From Paenibacillus glycanilyticus (GTDB taxonomy: Bacteria > Bacillota > Bacilli > Paenibacillales > Paenibacillaceae): a DNA stretch of 64,000 nt. Shown here one piece after another: positions 1 to 7,373 of this stretch. The first letter of the stretch is position 1. Every line of letters starts with the position of its first letter. Below the pieces are notes generated by a model. It searched no databases, was not told the origin of the DNA, and was given only the letters and a program-made list of their open reading frames with translations. Location: positions 141,861 through 205,860 of the forward strand of contig NZ_BSSQ01000003.1 in the NCBI RefSeq assembly GCF_030161375.1. The letters run 5' to 3'. Position numbers and translations under genes: made by a program.

Positions 1-648
1 GCCTTCGATCGGAATCTGATTGGGAAATACCCATGAAGGCTTGCGGCTGTCCGGCTCCCGGAAAGGTTCCCTGTAATATTCATGCTCCTCCGGAGTAAAC
101 TCCCTATTCAAGATGATGTGCGGCATGCCTTCAACAAACACGTTATGATCGCGCATAAACGGCCAGCCCAATTCCGGATCACGAAGCTTCTGGAACAGCT
201 CGGCCGATTCAGCTGGCGTAAAAGCCTGCCAATCCGGGCAAGGATACAACGCTTGAGGCTCCAGCATCGCAATCGCTTTTACATGGTCAGGATGATTCAT
301 GGCGTAGTGAAGTCCAATCGCCATTCCCCAGTCATGTCCGACTAGAATGATATCTTTCAGACCCATGGCTTCTATAAATTTACTTATATGATCGGCATGC
401 TCCAGGAAAGTATATCCGATATCCGGCTTGTCCGAACGGCCCATGCCGATAAGATCAACGGCGATGCAACGTCCCAGCTTGTCCAGATAAGGAATGAGAT
501 TGCGGTACATATACGACCATGTCGGATTGCCATGAAGCATAAGGATCGGTTGGCCGCTGCCTTGCTCAATATAATGTAGATTATGTCCATTGACGTTCAG
601 ATAACGGGATTCAAAAGGATACTCGGTGCCGATTGGTCTAACAGTCAT
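1..648 (-). CDS. dhaA: Haloalkane dehalogenase, C-terminus cut by window edge
   Basis: This alpha/beta-hydrolase hydrolyses carbon-halogen bonds of haloalkanes to an alcohol, halide and proton in the cytoplasm. The first 216 codons are present, of about 295 usual for the family; the rest lies before position 1. HGNP puts the halide-binding Asn at residue 41, GHDWG puts the nucleophile Asp at 106 with halide-binding Trp 107, and the MLEP segment puts a Glu at 130. These fall at the same positions as in Rhodococcus-type (HLD-II) DhaA. The catalytic His would lie in the missing part. The gene starts 22 bp after the MarR gene stop, so the two are probably one operon. The natural substrate is unknown. 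Confidence 0.88.
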   Translation of the reverse strand, partial: MTVRPIGTEYPFESRYLNVNGHNLHYIEQGSGQPILMLHGNPTWSYMYRNLIPYLDKLGRCIAVDLIGMGRSDKPDIGYTFLEHADHISKFIEAMGLKDIILVGHDWGMAIGLHYAMNHPDHVKAIAMLEPQALYPCPDWQAFTPAESAELFQKLRDPELGWPFMRDHNVFVEGMPHIILNREFTPEEHEYYREPFREPDSRKPSWVFPNQIPIEG

Positions 649-670
649 TGTATATTCACTCTCTTTCTCT

Positions 671-1306
671 TTAATCCACAAATGCGATCCGAATCAATTC
701 CTTCGCTTTCTTGAGCTGACTGTCGTCTAACTGTTGGAGTAGTTCCAGCATATCGCCCATTGCAGTTGCCTCCTGTGGGGACTCTTCCTGTTGCACCGGC
801 TCTTCCGCAACCCAAGAAGTTTGTACCGTATCCTTCATGCATTGCACGAGAAACTGCATCTGTTCCACATTATATTTACCAAGAAATCTTCTTATATGTT
901 GTTCCATATGGGCGTGCAACTGCTTGTGAACTTCAAATATAGTTTGGCCCAGCGGGGTAAGAGAAAACCATACTTCCTTCTTGTTATCCGGCAAACTCTG
1001 GCTATGGATCACTTCTTGTTCAAGCAGTCTTCTTGTGAGTTTGGAAATGCTGCCTCTTGGAATACCAAAATGCTTCGAGATCGCAATCCCGTTCACCGGC
1101 TGCATCTCCCCAATCGCATCAACGACATGAAGAATTACCGTTGTCGCTTCCTTAAGAAACTCAACCGCCTTTGGATCGCTTGTTTGCGCCATCATCCAGC
1201 GTTTTTCTTCATCCTCGCCTTCGGATTGGAATCTCTTCTGTATAAGACCTACCTGAACCAGCATTTCATTCAGCAGGATTTCTTTTTGCGCAGCGGAATG
1301 TTCCAT
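671..1306 (-). CDS. MarR-family transcriptional regulator
   Basis: A protein of about 211 residues with a winged-helix core: helix segments around residues 50-110 include the recognition part GSISKLTRRLLEQEV and a wing rich in Lys/Glu. The C-terminal 50 residues are Gln/Glu rich. I chose the ATG at 1306 because AAAGGAG lies about ten bases upstream; an ATG at 1327 is possible. It is transcribed into the dehalogenase gene and diverges from a flavoprotein gene. It is likely an autorepressor acting on the shared intergenic region, relieved by a small electrophilic or aromatic ligand. The ligand is an inference. Confidence 0.85.
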   Translation of the reverse strand: MEHSAAQKEILLNEMLVQVGLIQKRFQSEGEDEEKRWMMAQTSDPKAVEFLKEATTVILHVVDAIGEMQPVNGIAISKHFGIPRGSISKLTRRLLEQEVIHSQSLPDNKKEVWFSLTPLGQTIFEVHKQLHAHMEQHIRRFLGKYNVEQMQFLVQCMKDTVQTSWVAEEPVQQEESPQEATAMGDMLELLQQLDDSQLKKAKELIRIAFVD

Positions 1307-1375
1307 CCCTCGTTCGCTCCTTTTCATTCACTTTGTCCAGTATAACAAGAATGGATGATCAAATAAATATCCAAA

Positions 1376-1419
1376 GAAACATTATTGACACCTCGGAAAC
1401 ATAATACTAATATTGTTTC
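1376..1419 (+). promoter_or_regulatory. Promoter with MarR-type operator for the flavoprotein gene
   Basis: TTGACA at 1385-1390 and TAATAT at 1408-1413 are spaced by 17 bases. GAAACA occurs at 1376 and again 20 bp on at 1396. The second copy pairs with TGTTTC at 1414-1419, giving a 24-bp inverted repeat over the spacer and -10 box. It is a good candidate operator for the divergent MarR protein. Confidence 0.65.
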
Positions 1420-1480
1420 ATAAGATTATATATTGATTCCAAAAATTCAAATATCAAATAATTATTTCGAGGTGACCTAT

Positions 1481-2098
1481 ATGAACGTTGTTATTATTTT
1501 TGATCATCCGTACGGGGCAGGAGCATCCGAGAACATTGTCCATAAGAGAAGCTATTCCGCTGCTTTATTATCGGCTGTTACACGCGGCCTGACAGAGAAT
1601 GGCCATAAGATTGATCTAATTGACCTGCATGCTGACAGGTTTAATCCGGTTACGACTGCGGACGACCTAGCGATGTGGCGGCAACGCACAACAAACGACC
1701 CTCAGGTGCTCCAGTATCAAGAGCGGTTAAAACGCGCCGATCACATCATTTTTATTTTTCCGATCTGGTGGGAAGCCATGCCGGCTCTAACGAAGGGGTT
1801 TATCGACAAAGTGTTCGTGAAAGGTGTTTTATTTGATGAAGGGAAAGGCGGCAAGCCGTTTTACAGCATGATGCCAAAGCTGAAGGCCGTTTCCTTGCTA
1901 ACCGTTATGAGTACGCCCAACGCCGTATACAGATGGATTTTCGGCAATCCGATTACGAAGATTTTGTTCCGGGGAACGTTTCGCAAGATGGGCATTCACA
2001 AGTTAAAGTGGTATAACTACGCCGGTATGGAGCACCGCACCTTGGAGAAACGCCAGCAGCACTTGTTGAAGACGGAGCGTATTTTCGCCAAGCTGTAA
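1481..2098 (+). CDS. Flavodoxin-fold NAD(P)H:quinone oxidoreductase
   Basis: A 205-residue member of the Flavodoxin_2 (NQO1/KefF/MdaB) family, two-electron reductases of quinones, azo or nitro compounds that use FMN or FAD. Visible marks are the N-terminal beta strand VVIIFDHPY followed by the phosphate-binding SENI/HKRSYS segment, and the conserved FPIWWEAMPALTKGFIDKVF block near residues 88-107, which contacts the isoalloxazine and quinone. The start at 1481 is preceded by GAGGTGA at good spacing. It diverges from the MarR-dehalogenase pair and is probably induced by the same signal, so a detoxification role is likely. The substrate cannot be read from sequence. Confidence 0.85.
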   Translation: MNVVIIFDHPYGAGASENIVHKRSYSAALLSAVTRGLTENGHKIDLIDLHADRFNPVTTADDLAMWRQRTTNDPQVLQYQERLKRADHIIFIFPIWWEAMPALTKGFIDKVFVKGVLFDEGKGGKPFYSMMPKLKAVSLLTVMSTPNAVYRWIFGNPITKILFRGTFRKMGIHKLKWYNYAGMEHRTLEKRQQHLLKTERIFAKL

Positions 2099-2114
2099 TG
2101 GCATGCCATAAAGA

Positions 2115-2150
2115 AAAAGCGATGGTCTAAGAAACTAGTCCGTCGCTTTT
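2115..2150. terminator. Bidirectional terminator between convergent genes
   Basis: AAAAGCGA at 2115-2122 pairs with TCGCTTTT at 2143-2150, with an inner GG/CC. A/T tracts lie on both sides. It serves the flavoprotein gene and overlaps the stop of the acetyltransferase gene. Confidence 0.6.
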
Positions 2151-2581
2151 ATCGCTTTATCAAAGCAGTAGGAGTCTTTGTCATAACCGTTATGCTCGTA
2201 AAAAGCATGAGCCCCGGTACGCTTGACACCGCTACATAAAATAATGCTTGTTATTCCATTTTCTCTCGCGTAATTTTCGATATGTCTTAACAGTTTCGTC
2301 CCTACCCCGCGATGTTGAACCGCTGTTTGCACAGCAAGAGCTTGAATATGTAAATATCCATTTAGAGACCCTACGGCTAAGGCATGGACTATCGTCACAA
2401 AACCAACCACATGATGATTAAATCCGGCCACGAAAGTCTTGTAATTGCCAGCCTTATTCATTTGGTTCATCGTAACCCGGAAGTTCTCTTCATTAATATT
2501 GCGGATTCCAAGTACGTCAGTCCATAGGACTACAACCTCGTTATAATCTTTTTCTGCTATTTCTCGAATCTCGATCTCCAT
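2135..2581 (-). CDS. GNAT-family N-acetyltransferase
   Basis: A 148-residue single-domain acetyltransferase that moves the acetyl group from acetyl-CoA to an amine. The acetyl-CoA binding loop is visible as VQHRGVGTKLLRHIE (Q/R-x-x-G-x-G/A) at about residues 90-104, preceded by the strand LHIQALAV. The C-terminal AHAFYEHNGYDKDSYCF is the usual GNAT end motif. The ATG at 2581 has AAAGGAG eight bases upstream. It is part of a same-strand run of small accessory genes. The substrate is unknown. Confidence 0.85.
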   Translation of the reverse strand: MEIEIREIAEKDYNEVVVLWTDVLGIRNINEENFRVTMNQMNKAGNYKTFVAGFNHHVVGFVTIVHALAVGSLNGYLHIQALAVQTAVQHRGVGTKLLRHIENYARENGITSIILCSGVKRTGAHAFYEHNGYDKDSYCFDKAIKATD

Positions 2582-2633
2582 GGTTAAAGCTCCTTTGGGA
2601 TTACATGCTGTTTTTGGAAAAGGAATGTCCCGT

Positions 2634-3446
2634 TTAATCCGAGGGATAACAAGCTGGCAAGTTATTTTCAATCGTCCAAGAAATAACGGTGGCGCTATCT
2701 CGCCCTTGCCCCTCATGAACGTCGGTTATTAATTTTTTTATACTAGCATCTAATGAGCTTTGGAATTGATTTTTTACACAGTTATATATATTTTCGGATT
2801 TATCATAGTGACGATCGCCATATTCTAAGAGACCGTCAGTTGTAACTAGTATCGTATTAGTTCCTGGACGAAGTTCTCTTAATCCGGTCGAGTAACAGGG
2901 AATGCCGTAATTAAATGCGCTTTGATTGCCGATCCATTCGTAGAAGTTCCTTTGGTTTAGTGCGTATTGACCTCTTTGTTGCAGTTCTTCATGAAAAAGA
3001 TAAAGTACGCAATCCCCAATATTAAGCCACCATAAATACTGATCTCTTCGAATGCAAATCAGACAAGCCGTTTCGCCTATAACGTCTTTGCATTGATTAA
3101 CGAAATGATCCGAACTAAATAAATGGATAATCATTTTATTTATGTTTTCAAATACATTGAGATTGCATGGTGATAGTGCTTCAATAATATTCGGCATTAT
3201 TGTTTCTAAGCTGCGGATTACTAATTCAGCACTTTGCGCGGTGTTATGAGCATCTACTATCGCGACAATCTCGCCACTATGATCTTCATTTCGCCAGACG
3301 AGTGTCCCGTCTTCATTTTTATTGGCACCAGCAAAGGTATTTCCTCCATATAAGCCAATTGAGATGTCCATATAGTTTGTTACAAACGGGTCATCCAAAT
3401 GTTTATCTTCATCACCTAACCAAACAAATGGTTTCAATATTCCCAC
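2634..3446 (-). CDS. PP2C-type Ser/Thr protein phosphatase
   Basis: A 270-residue stand-alone PP2C-like catalytic domain (metal-dependent phosphoprotein phosphatase). The expected landmarks appear in order: GANKNEDG at 40-47, VDAH at 64-67 (metal-binding Asp 65), GETAC at 124-128, NIGDC at 142-146, TTDGLLEYGD at 202-211 and GRDSATV at 248-254. Position 3446 is a GTG; a TTG at 3437, just after AGGTGGGAATA, could be the real start. The partner kinase is not in this window. The other genes of this run give no firm substrate clue. Confidence 0.8.
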   Translation of the reverse strand: MGILKPFVWLGDEDKHLDDPFVTNYMDISIGLYGGNTFAGANKNEDGTLVWRNEDHSGEIVAIVDAHNTAQSAELVIRSLETIMPNIIEALSPCNLNVFENINKMIIHLFSSDHFVNQCKDVIGETACLICIRRDQYLWWLNIGDCVLYLFHEELQQRGQYALNQRNFYEWIGNQSAFNYGIPCYSTGLRELRPGTNTILVTTDGLLEYGDRHYDKSENIYNCVKNQFQSSLDASIKKLITDVHEGQGRDSATVISWTIENNLPACYPSD

Positions 3447-3490
3447 CTACTATTAGAAGTATCTATTGCCACCGTTACAGGAGCGCACGA

Positions 3491-3988
3491 CTAATAAATC
3501 AAGTCATCTCTAGCATCGATCCCCTGTATTTCACAATAAACTCTATATTTATTCAATACGGTATATATATCGTCTTGCCCAATTACTTGATTCTTCTCAT
3601 CAAAGTACTGAAGTGATCCACTTAATATAAATAGGGTGATTACTTCTTCGTCTTCAGTAATAAGCGTATGTATATCTCCTGGAGGCTCAAATACGAAAGT
3701 ACCCGGTACAGCAACCCATTCGCGACCTTCATATCTCCATTTCCCCTGAATATTATAGCCAATCACTGATCCGCCAGTGTGTCTATGTTTTCCCAATACC
3801 TGATTGCTCTTTATCTTAAATAAGTAAATCCACGTTCCCGTGTTTAGGTCAAAACGTAAAGGTTTGAAATAGCAAGATTGATTATCCGTGAATGGTATCC
3901 AGGGCAGGTCATCAATATTCACAATACGCTCTGCTAACTGGAACTTCTCTGCGAGTTTAATAACGGATTCTTCAATTAAAGAACTCAT
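3491..3988 (-). CDS. Cupin protein of the 2,4'-dihydroxyacetophenone dioxygenase family
   Basis: A 165-residue single cupin barrel. GKHRHTGG at 66-73 supplies two metal-binding His (68 and 70), and the second cupin motif PGTFVFEPPGDIHTL at 95-109 supplies His 107. The opening DDLPWIPFTDNQSCYFKPL is typical of the DAD-like cupins that cleave aromatic ketones using iron and oxygen, although most members have no tested activity. The ATG at 3988 follows GAAGGTG. It sits with unrelated small genes, so the context does not name a substrate. Confidence 0.75.
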   Translation of the reverse strand: MSSLIEESVIKLAEKFQLAERIVNIDDLPWIPFTDNQSCYFKPLRFDLNTGTWIYLFKIKSNQVLGKHRHTGGSVIGYNIQGKWRYEGREWVAVPGTFVFEPPGDIHTLITEDEEVITLFILSGSLQYFDEKNQVIGQDDIYTVLNKYRVYCEIQGIDARDDLIY

Positions 3989-4074
3989 AGGAGCACCTTC
4001 ATTCCATTTAAGTTAGTTGCAGTTCACGATAATTGTTCTTCATATACTTGTAGCCAGAATATGCAGTCACTTTC

Positions 4075-4647
4075 CTACTCCATAAAAATCGCCATCTTCT
4101 GATCAACTAGTCCAATAAGAGATGCCGCGCCATCCTTATTGCCATCAAACATCGCATCCACAAGGAAAATCTGCTCCCGCTTCAGCTGAACATCACCAGA
4201 AAACACTTGCGTTTTATCGACAAACTCGCCCTTCTTCATGTCGTAGGCATAATCGAGATTATTTGGGGTTGCCTCATGCGCATATTTGAACCCATAAAGC
4301 TCCATGACCTCGGCTTTGCTCATGCCAACTCGTGCTCCGCGAGCCGTTTCGTATTTCCCTTCAGATCCTTCAATTAATTGAAAACCTACAGCGATATCGT
4401 CCCGGTACGCTACGCGAACACCCGATGAATACAAGACTAAAGGACGCCCGTTATCTCCACCATCCTGCAAGATAGCCTCAACATCCGCTCTCGAATCCCC
4501 ATAACATAGGGTTTTGTTATTTTGCAGGTTAACGATGCACTTGTCCTTATCAGAGAATGTATCTGGTTGAAACGCAGCCTCTTGCTTCTGGCACCCGATA
4601 AGGGCAAACAACGCGATAACGCTGATTATCCATAGGCTTTTCCTCAT
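4075..4647 (-). CDS. Predicted lipoprotein of unknown function
   Basis: A 190-residue exported protein. The signal peptide is MRKSLWIISVIALFALIGC with a lipobox ending at Cys 19, so the mature protein should be lipid-anchored outside the membrane. The mature part has a repeated layout of short beta strands and a GMSKAEVMELYG segment, reminiscent of small lipoproteins that carry SmpA/OmlA-like 'GMsk.eV' motifs. I do not recognise the family. GGAGG lies ten bases before a GTG at 4650 and 13 before the ATG at 4647, so the start is one of these. Confidence 0.7.
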   Translation of the reverse strand: MRKSLWIISVIALFALIGCQKQEAAFQPDTFSDKDKCIVNLQNNKTLCYGDSRADVEAILQDGGDNGRPLVLYSSGVRVAYRDDIAVGFQLIEGSEGKYETARGARVGMSKAEVMELYGFKYAHEATPNNLDYAYDMKKGEFVDKTQVFSGDVQLKREQIFLVDAMFDGNKDGAASLIGLVDQKMAIFME

Positions 4648-4676
4648 CACGTCGACATTCCTCCATATATTCCTTG

Positions 4677-4931
4677 CTAAATTTGAACGGTATAAACGGC
4701 TGATACTATGGTAATTGCAAAACCAGCCACTATAACAAATACTCCAAACGGTATTGAGATTTTTATTCTCGCTGCCCTGCTTTTTTGTACTGAGAATATA
4801 GCTAGTCCTATAAGCAAGCCAAATACAATGGACTTCATATCGGAGCTGGGAATCCATTTAACAAGGAGCTTGTCCGAGAAAACAGATATCAAACAAGCAC
4901 AAAATACAAATAACGGAATCTTCAGTTCCAC
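4677..4931 (-). CDS. Small integral membrane protein
   Basis: An 84-residue protein with three hydrophobic stretches: about residues 5-19, 33-48 and 60-80. A basic loop (QKSRAARIK) between the last two suggests that loop is cytoplasmic. The start is a GTG at 4931 with GGGGAA seven bases upstream. It lies 29 bp before the lipoprotein gene, so the pair may be co-transcribed. No family is recognised. Confidence 0.6.
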   Translation of the reverse strand: MELKIPLFVFCACLISVFSDKLLVKWIPSSDMKSIVFGLLIGLAIFSVQKSRAARIKISIPFGVFVIVAGFAITIVSAVYTVQI

Positions 4932-4965
4932 AAATGTTCCCCACTTTTATCGGGATAGCTCTATT

Positions 4966-5490
4966 CTAAATCCGTATCCGAAACCTATCATCACTCCTCA
5001 TTATCTCAGCAACTTCGGTTGGCGACTTGCCATCGGTGCCTAGCAGGTATGGCTCGTTAGCAGGTGACTTCATCAATTTGTCCCGAAGGAACAGCGAGCG
5101 GTTCAAATATTGCGAATCTCCTCGCTGATGCAGCCGGGCGGCAAGGTTGTCCGATTCCGCGTGCAGCACAACATAGTGTAACGTTACATCAAGATCCGAT
5201 AGCTGTTCAAGGAACCATGGGAGTTCATCTTCGACAACAAAATCGATAACCGTATCTAACCCGTTCTGGATAAAATTCCGCGTCACGGCAGCGATATTAA
5301 GCCACGCCAAGCGAAGTCGTTCTTCCCATGGAGGTTCAGTTTCCCCTTTGTAAACATGTAGAAGGAGATCACCCTCAATTAAGACACTTTGTTTCATCTG
5401 GCTGGCTATAGTCTTGGAGACGGTTGATTTCCCGACGCCAAGCGGACCGGATATTAGATAGACGGTTACTGTCTTACTGCTGGCATGCAT
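4966..5490 (-). CDS. P-loop small-molecule kinase (AAA_33-like)
   Basis: A 174-residue P-loop protein. The Walker A loop GPLGVGKST is at residues 15-23, an acidic beta strand follows at LIEGD (37-41), and a LID-like Arg-rich segment (LAARLHQRGDSQY) lies around 115-128. The size and layout fit adenylylsulfate, gluconate or shikimate kinase relatives that phosphorylate a small metabolite or antibiotic. The substrate is not identifiable. The ATG at 5490 follows AGGAGGAGATAAT. It precedes the membrane protein gene by 34 bp on the same strand. Confidence 0.7.
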   Translation of the reverse strand: MHASSKTVTVYLISGPLGVGKSTVSKTIASQMKQSVLIEGDLLLHVYKGETEPPWEERLRLAWLNIAAVTRNFIQNGLDTVIDFVVEDELPWFLEQLSDLDVTLHYVVLHAESDNLAARLHQRGDSQYLNRSLFLRDKLMKSPANEPYLLGTDGKSPTEVAEIMRSDDRFRIRI

Positions 5491-5532
5491 ATTATCTCCT
5501 CCTCGAATTTCGCTTCAATGAATGGCTAGCTA

Positions 5533-6141
5533 TCAGCTTGAGTGATCCATCAATATAAATAGACTATTTCCTACAGTGAAAGAAACGGTCCGCTTAGGCA
5601 ATTGCAAGGTTTCATTCTTCTGAAACGGTTCAATCGATTGATCATCCACCTTAAACAACTTTGTGCCATATTTACTACTGTACGTAATGCCCCCATTCAC
5701 GACGTCCTACATCATGAATCCTTTATCTACATCACTGTATGTTTTGAACGAGCTAATGTTGTTCGCATCAAAAATATCAACGATATCTTTGAGCAATACG
5801 ACATCGTTACTGTTGAAATTCTCAATCTTGCCTTTGTTTACGATATCGGTGTACTTATCGGATGCACCTTGATAAGTAACCGTGTAATTGGTATGACTCG
5901 ATTTATCGATTAGACTCATCGTAAGATTCACAAGCGTAGAATGATCCCAGCTGATTAGGAATTCAAACAAGCCCAGATTATCCGCATTAGTCCCAGCTTT
6001 CTGAGCGATCTTGTCCATCACGTCATTCCAGGCTATCTGATCGACATCATTAACAAAAATCTTCTCGCCATGATCCGCGCTGCATGAGCTTTGAACCAAC
6101 AGTACAAGGCTAATAAGTAAGCAAATGATGCACTTTCTCAT
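5533..6141 (-). pseudogene. Lipoprotein gene interrupted by an in-frame amber codon
   Basis: Reading from the ATG at 6141 (GAGGGGGACGTC upstream) gives a 144-residue lipoprotein: signal sequence with lipobox QSSC around residue 20, then a mixed alpha/beta domain with DNNAISS-like KDIVDIFDANN segments. A TAG at 5707-5709 ends it. The same frame then stays open for 57 more codons to a TGA at 5533-5535, with protein-like composition (for example YSSKYGTKLFKVDDQSIEPF). The full frame would be 201 residues. It may be a nonsense mutation, a sequencing error, or a short protein followed by chance open frame. The family is not recognised. Confidence 0.6.
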
Positions 6142-6220
6142 GACGTCCCCCTCACAGCTCTTACAAATTCCCCCATATTGAGACGCAGCTTCGTACAAAA
6201 TGTTGCGTCTTACAAATAAA

Positions 6221-6248
6221 ACCGCAAAGGCTAATCAGCCTTTGCGGT
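6221..6248 (-). terminator. Intrinsic terminator of the pectin-oligosaccharide operon
   Basis: ACCGCAAAGGCT at 6221-6232 pairs perfectly with AGCCTTTGCGGT at 6237-6248, with a four-base loop. On the minus strand it is followed by TTTATTTG. It lies 15 bp past the GH105 stop. Confidence 0.8.
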
Positions 6249-6262
6249 CTCCATAAGTTACG

Positions 6263-7297
6263 CTATTCCCGATTATGCTCGTTCTCAATCACGGCTGTTA
6301 AGAAAGCAAGCGCCAGTCCTTGCCCCCAGCCTTGCGCCCACTTCTTGTTAATGCCAAGATAACCTTCGATATCGTTCATGACGGCCGTTCCGCCGGATAC
6401 GTTCAACACTCGTCCATTCTCCGTGATATTGGCAAGTACGCCGTCCAGCGCCTTCTGCACGTATTTGCCATGGAGCGGATTATTTTGCGTCACCATCGCT
6501 GCGGCGATGCCTGCCGTGGCGGATACTTCACCATAAGCTTCCGGATAATCTAGCACCGTCCCCCAAAGGCCATCCTCCTTCTGCAGCTTCTTGATGGCGG
6601 CAAGCTGATCTCGCAAGGAGCCCCAAATATGCATCATTGGCGGATACAAGTACGCTTCGGGCGTACCCTTGGCCGCACGCGACATCGTATAGGCTGCCCA
6701 AGCATTGGCGCGGGCCCAATACATGCCGGACATATGATCTTTATTAATATGGTTATAGCCGTGATACCACAGCCCGGTATTCTCATCCTGCAAATAATTA
6801 ATATGCCAGTAGAATTGATGCAAAGCGTCGTCAATCAGATCTTTCCGGTCAAACCGGACGCCAACCCGCAGCAGGAAATACGCCGCCATAAATAACGTAT
6901 CTGCCCAGCATTGTTCGGGAAAATCGTTTTTCGACGATACCGTATGCTGGAGTACCCGGTCACCGAAGCGAAGCGCTTTATTTCCCAGGTAATCCACTTT
7001 GCTCAAAATTAGCTTAAGATATTTCTCGTCTTGCGTCTGTTCATATAACGTGAGTAGCATATGTCCCATCGCGCATGTATTTACAGTCCATCCAGGCAAT
7101 CCCGCTTCCAGATACTCATCAACCCAAGCTGCCATTTTGTCCAAATAAACTTGCTCACCAGTTACTTCATAAGCCCGGCTGACGCCATAGAAGGCTACAC
7201 CGCCCGGCCAGTCCCATGTTAAATCCATCCCAAACGTATAATCCGCCACTTGCCGGACGACTTGCTTCAAATCAATGGCTGTTGCATCAAGCTTCAT
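6263..7297 (-). CDS. Glycoside hydrolase family 105 (unsaturated rhamnogalacturonyl hydrolase)
   Basis: A 344-residue alpha6/alpha6-barrel enzyme of the GH88/GH105 group. It removes the unsaturated galacturonyl (or glucuronyl) residue from oligosaccharides made by polysaccharide lyases, in the cytoplasm (no signal peptide). WADTLFMAAYFL with Asp 133 matches the catalytic acid region, and the YWARANAW and GWGQGLAL segments are typical. In the first conserved block, where a second Asp is usual, I read TVNTCAMG (Asn 73). The ATG at 7297 follows GGAGGTAAGGAG. It is the last gene of the transporter operon, which fits processing of imported lyase products. Confidence 0.85.
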   Translation of the reverse strand: MKLDATAIDLKQVVRQVADYTFGMDLTWDWPGGVAFYGVSRAYEVTGEQVYLDKMAAWVDEYLEAGLPGWTVNTCAMGHMLLTLYEQTQDEKYLKLILSKVDYLGNKALRFGDRVLQHTVSSKNDFPEQCWADTLFMAAYFLLRVGVRFDRKDLIDDALHQFYWHINYLQDENTGLWYHGYNHINKDHMSGMYWARANAWAAYTMSRAAKGTPEAYLYPPMMHIWGSLRDQLAAIKKLQKEDGLWGTVLDYPEAYGEVSATAGIAAAMVTQNNPLHGKYVQKALDGVLANITENGRVLNVSGGTAVMNDIEGYLGINKKWAQGWGQGLALAFLTAVIENEHNRE

Positions 7298-7323
7298 GAT
7301 CTCCTTACCTCCCTTAGATCCAA

Positions 7324-7346
7324 AGCCCCTGCTTCGCGCAGGGGCT
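7324..7346 (-). terminator. Intercistronic stem-loop
   Basis: AGCCCCTGC pairs with GCAGGGGCT around a five-base loop. It sits between the binding-protein and GH105 genes and has no strong T-run. It is probably an mRNA-stabilising or partial-attenuation hairpin giving more binding protein than hydrolase. Confidence 0.6.
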
Positions 7347-7373
7347 CGAACAAATCCTAGTCCATTCCTTCGA

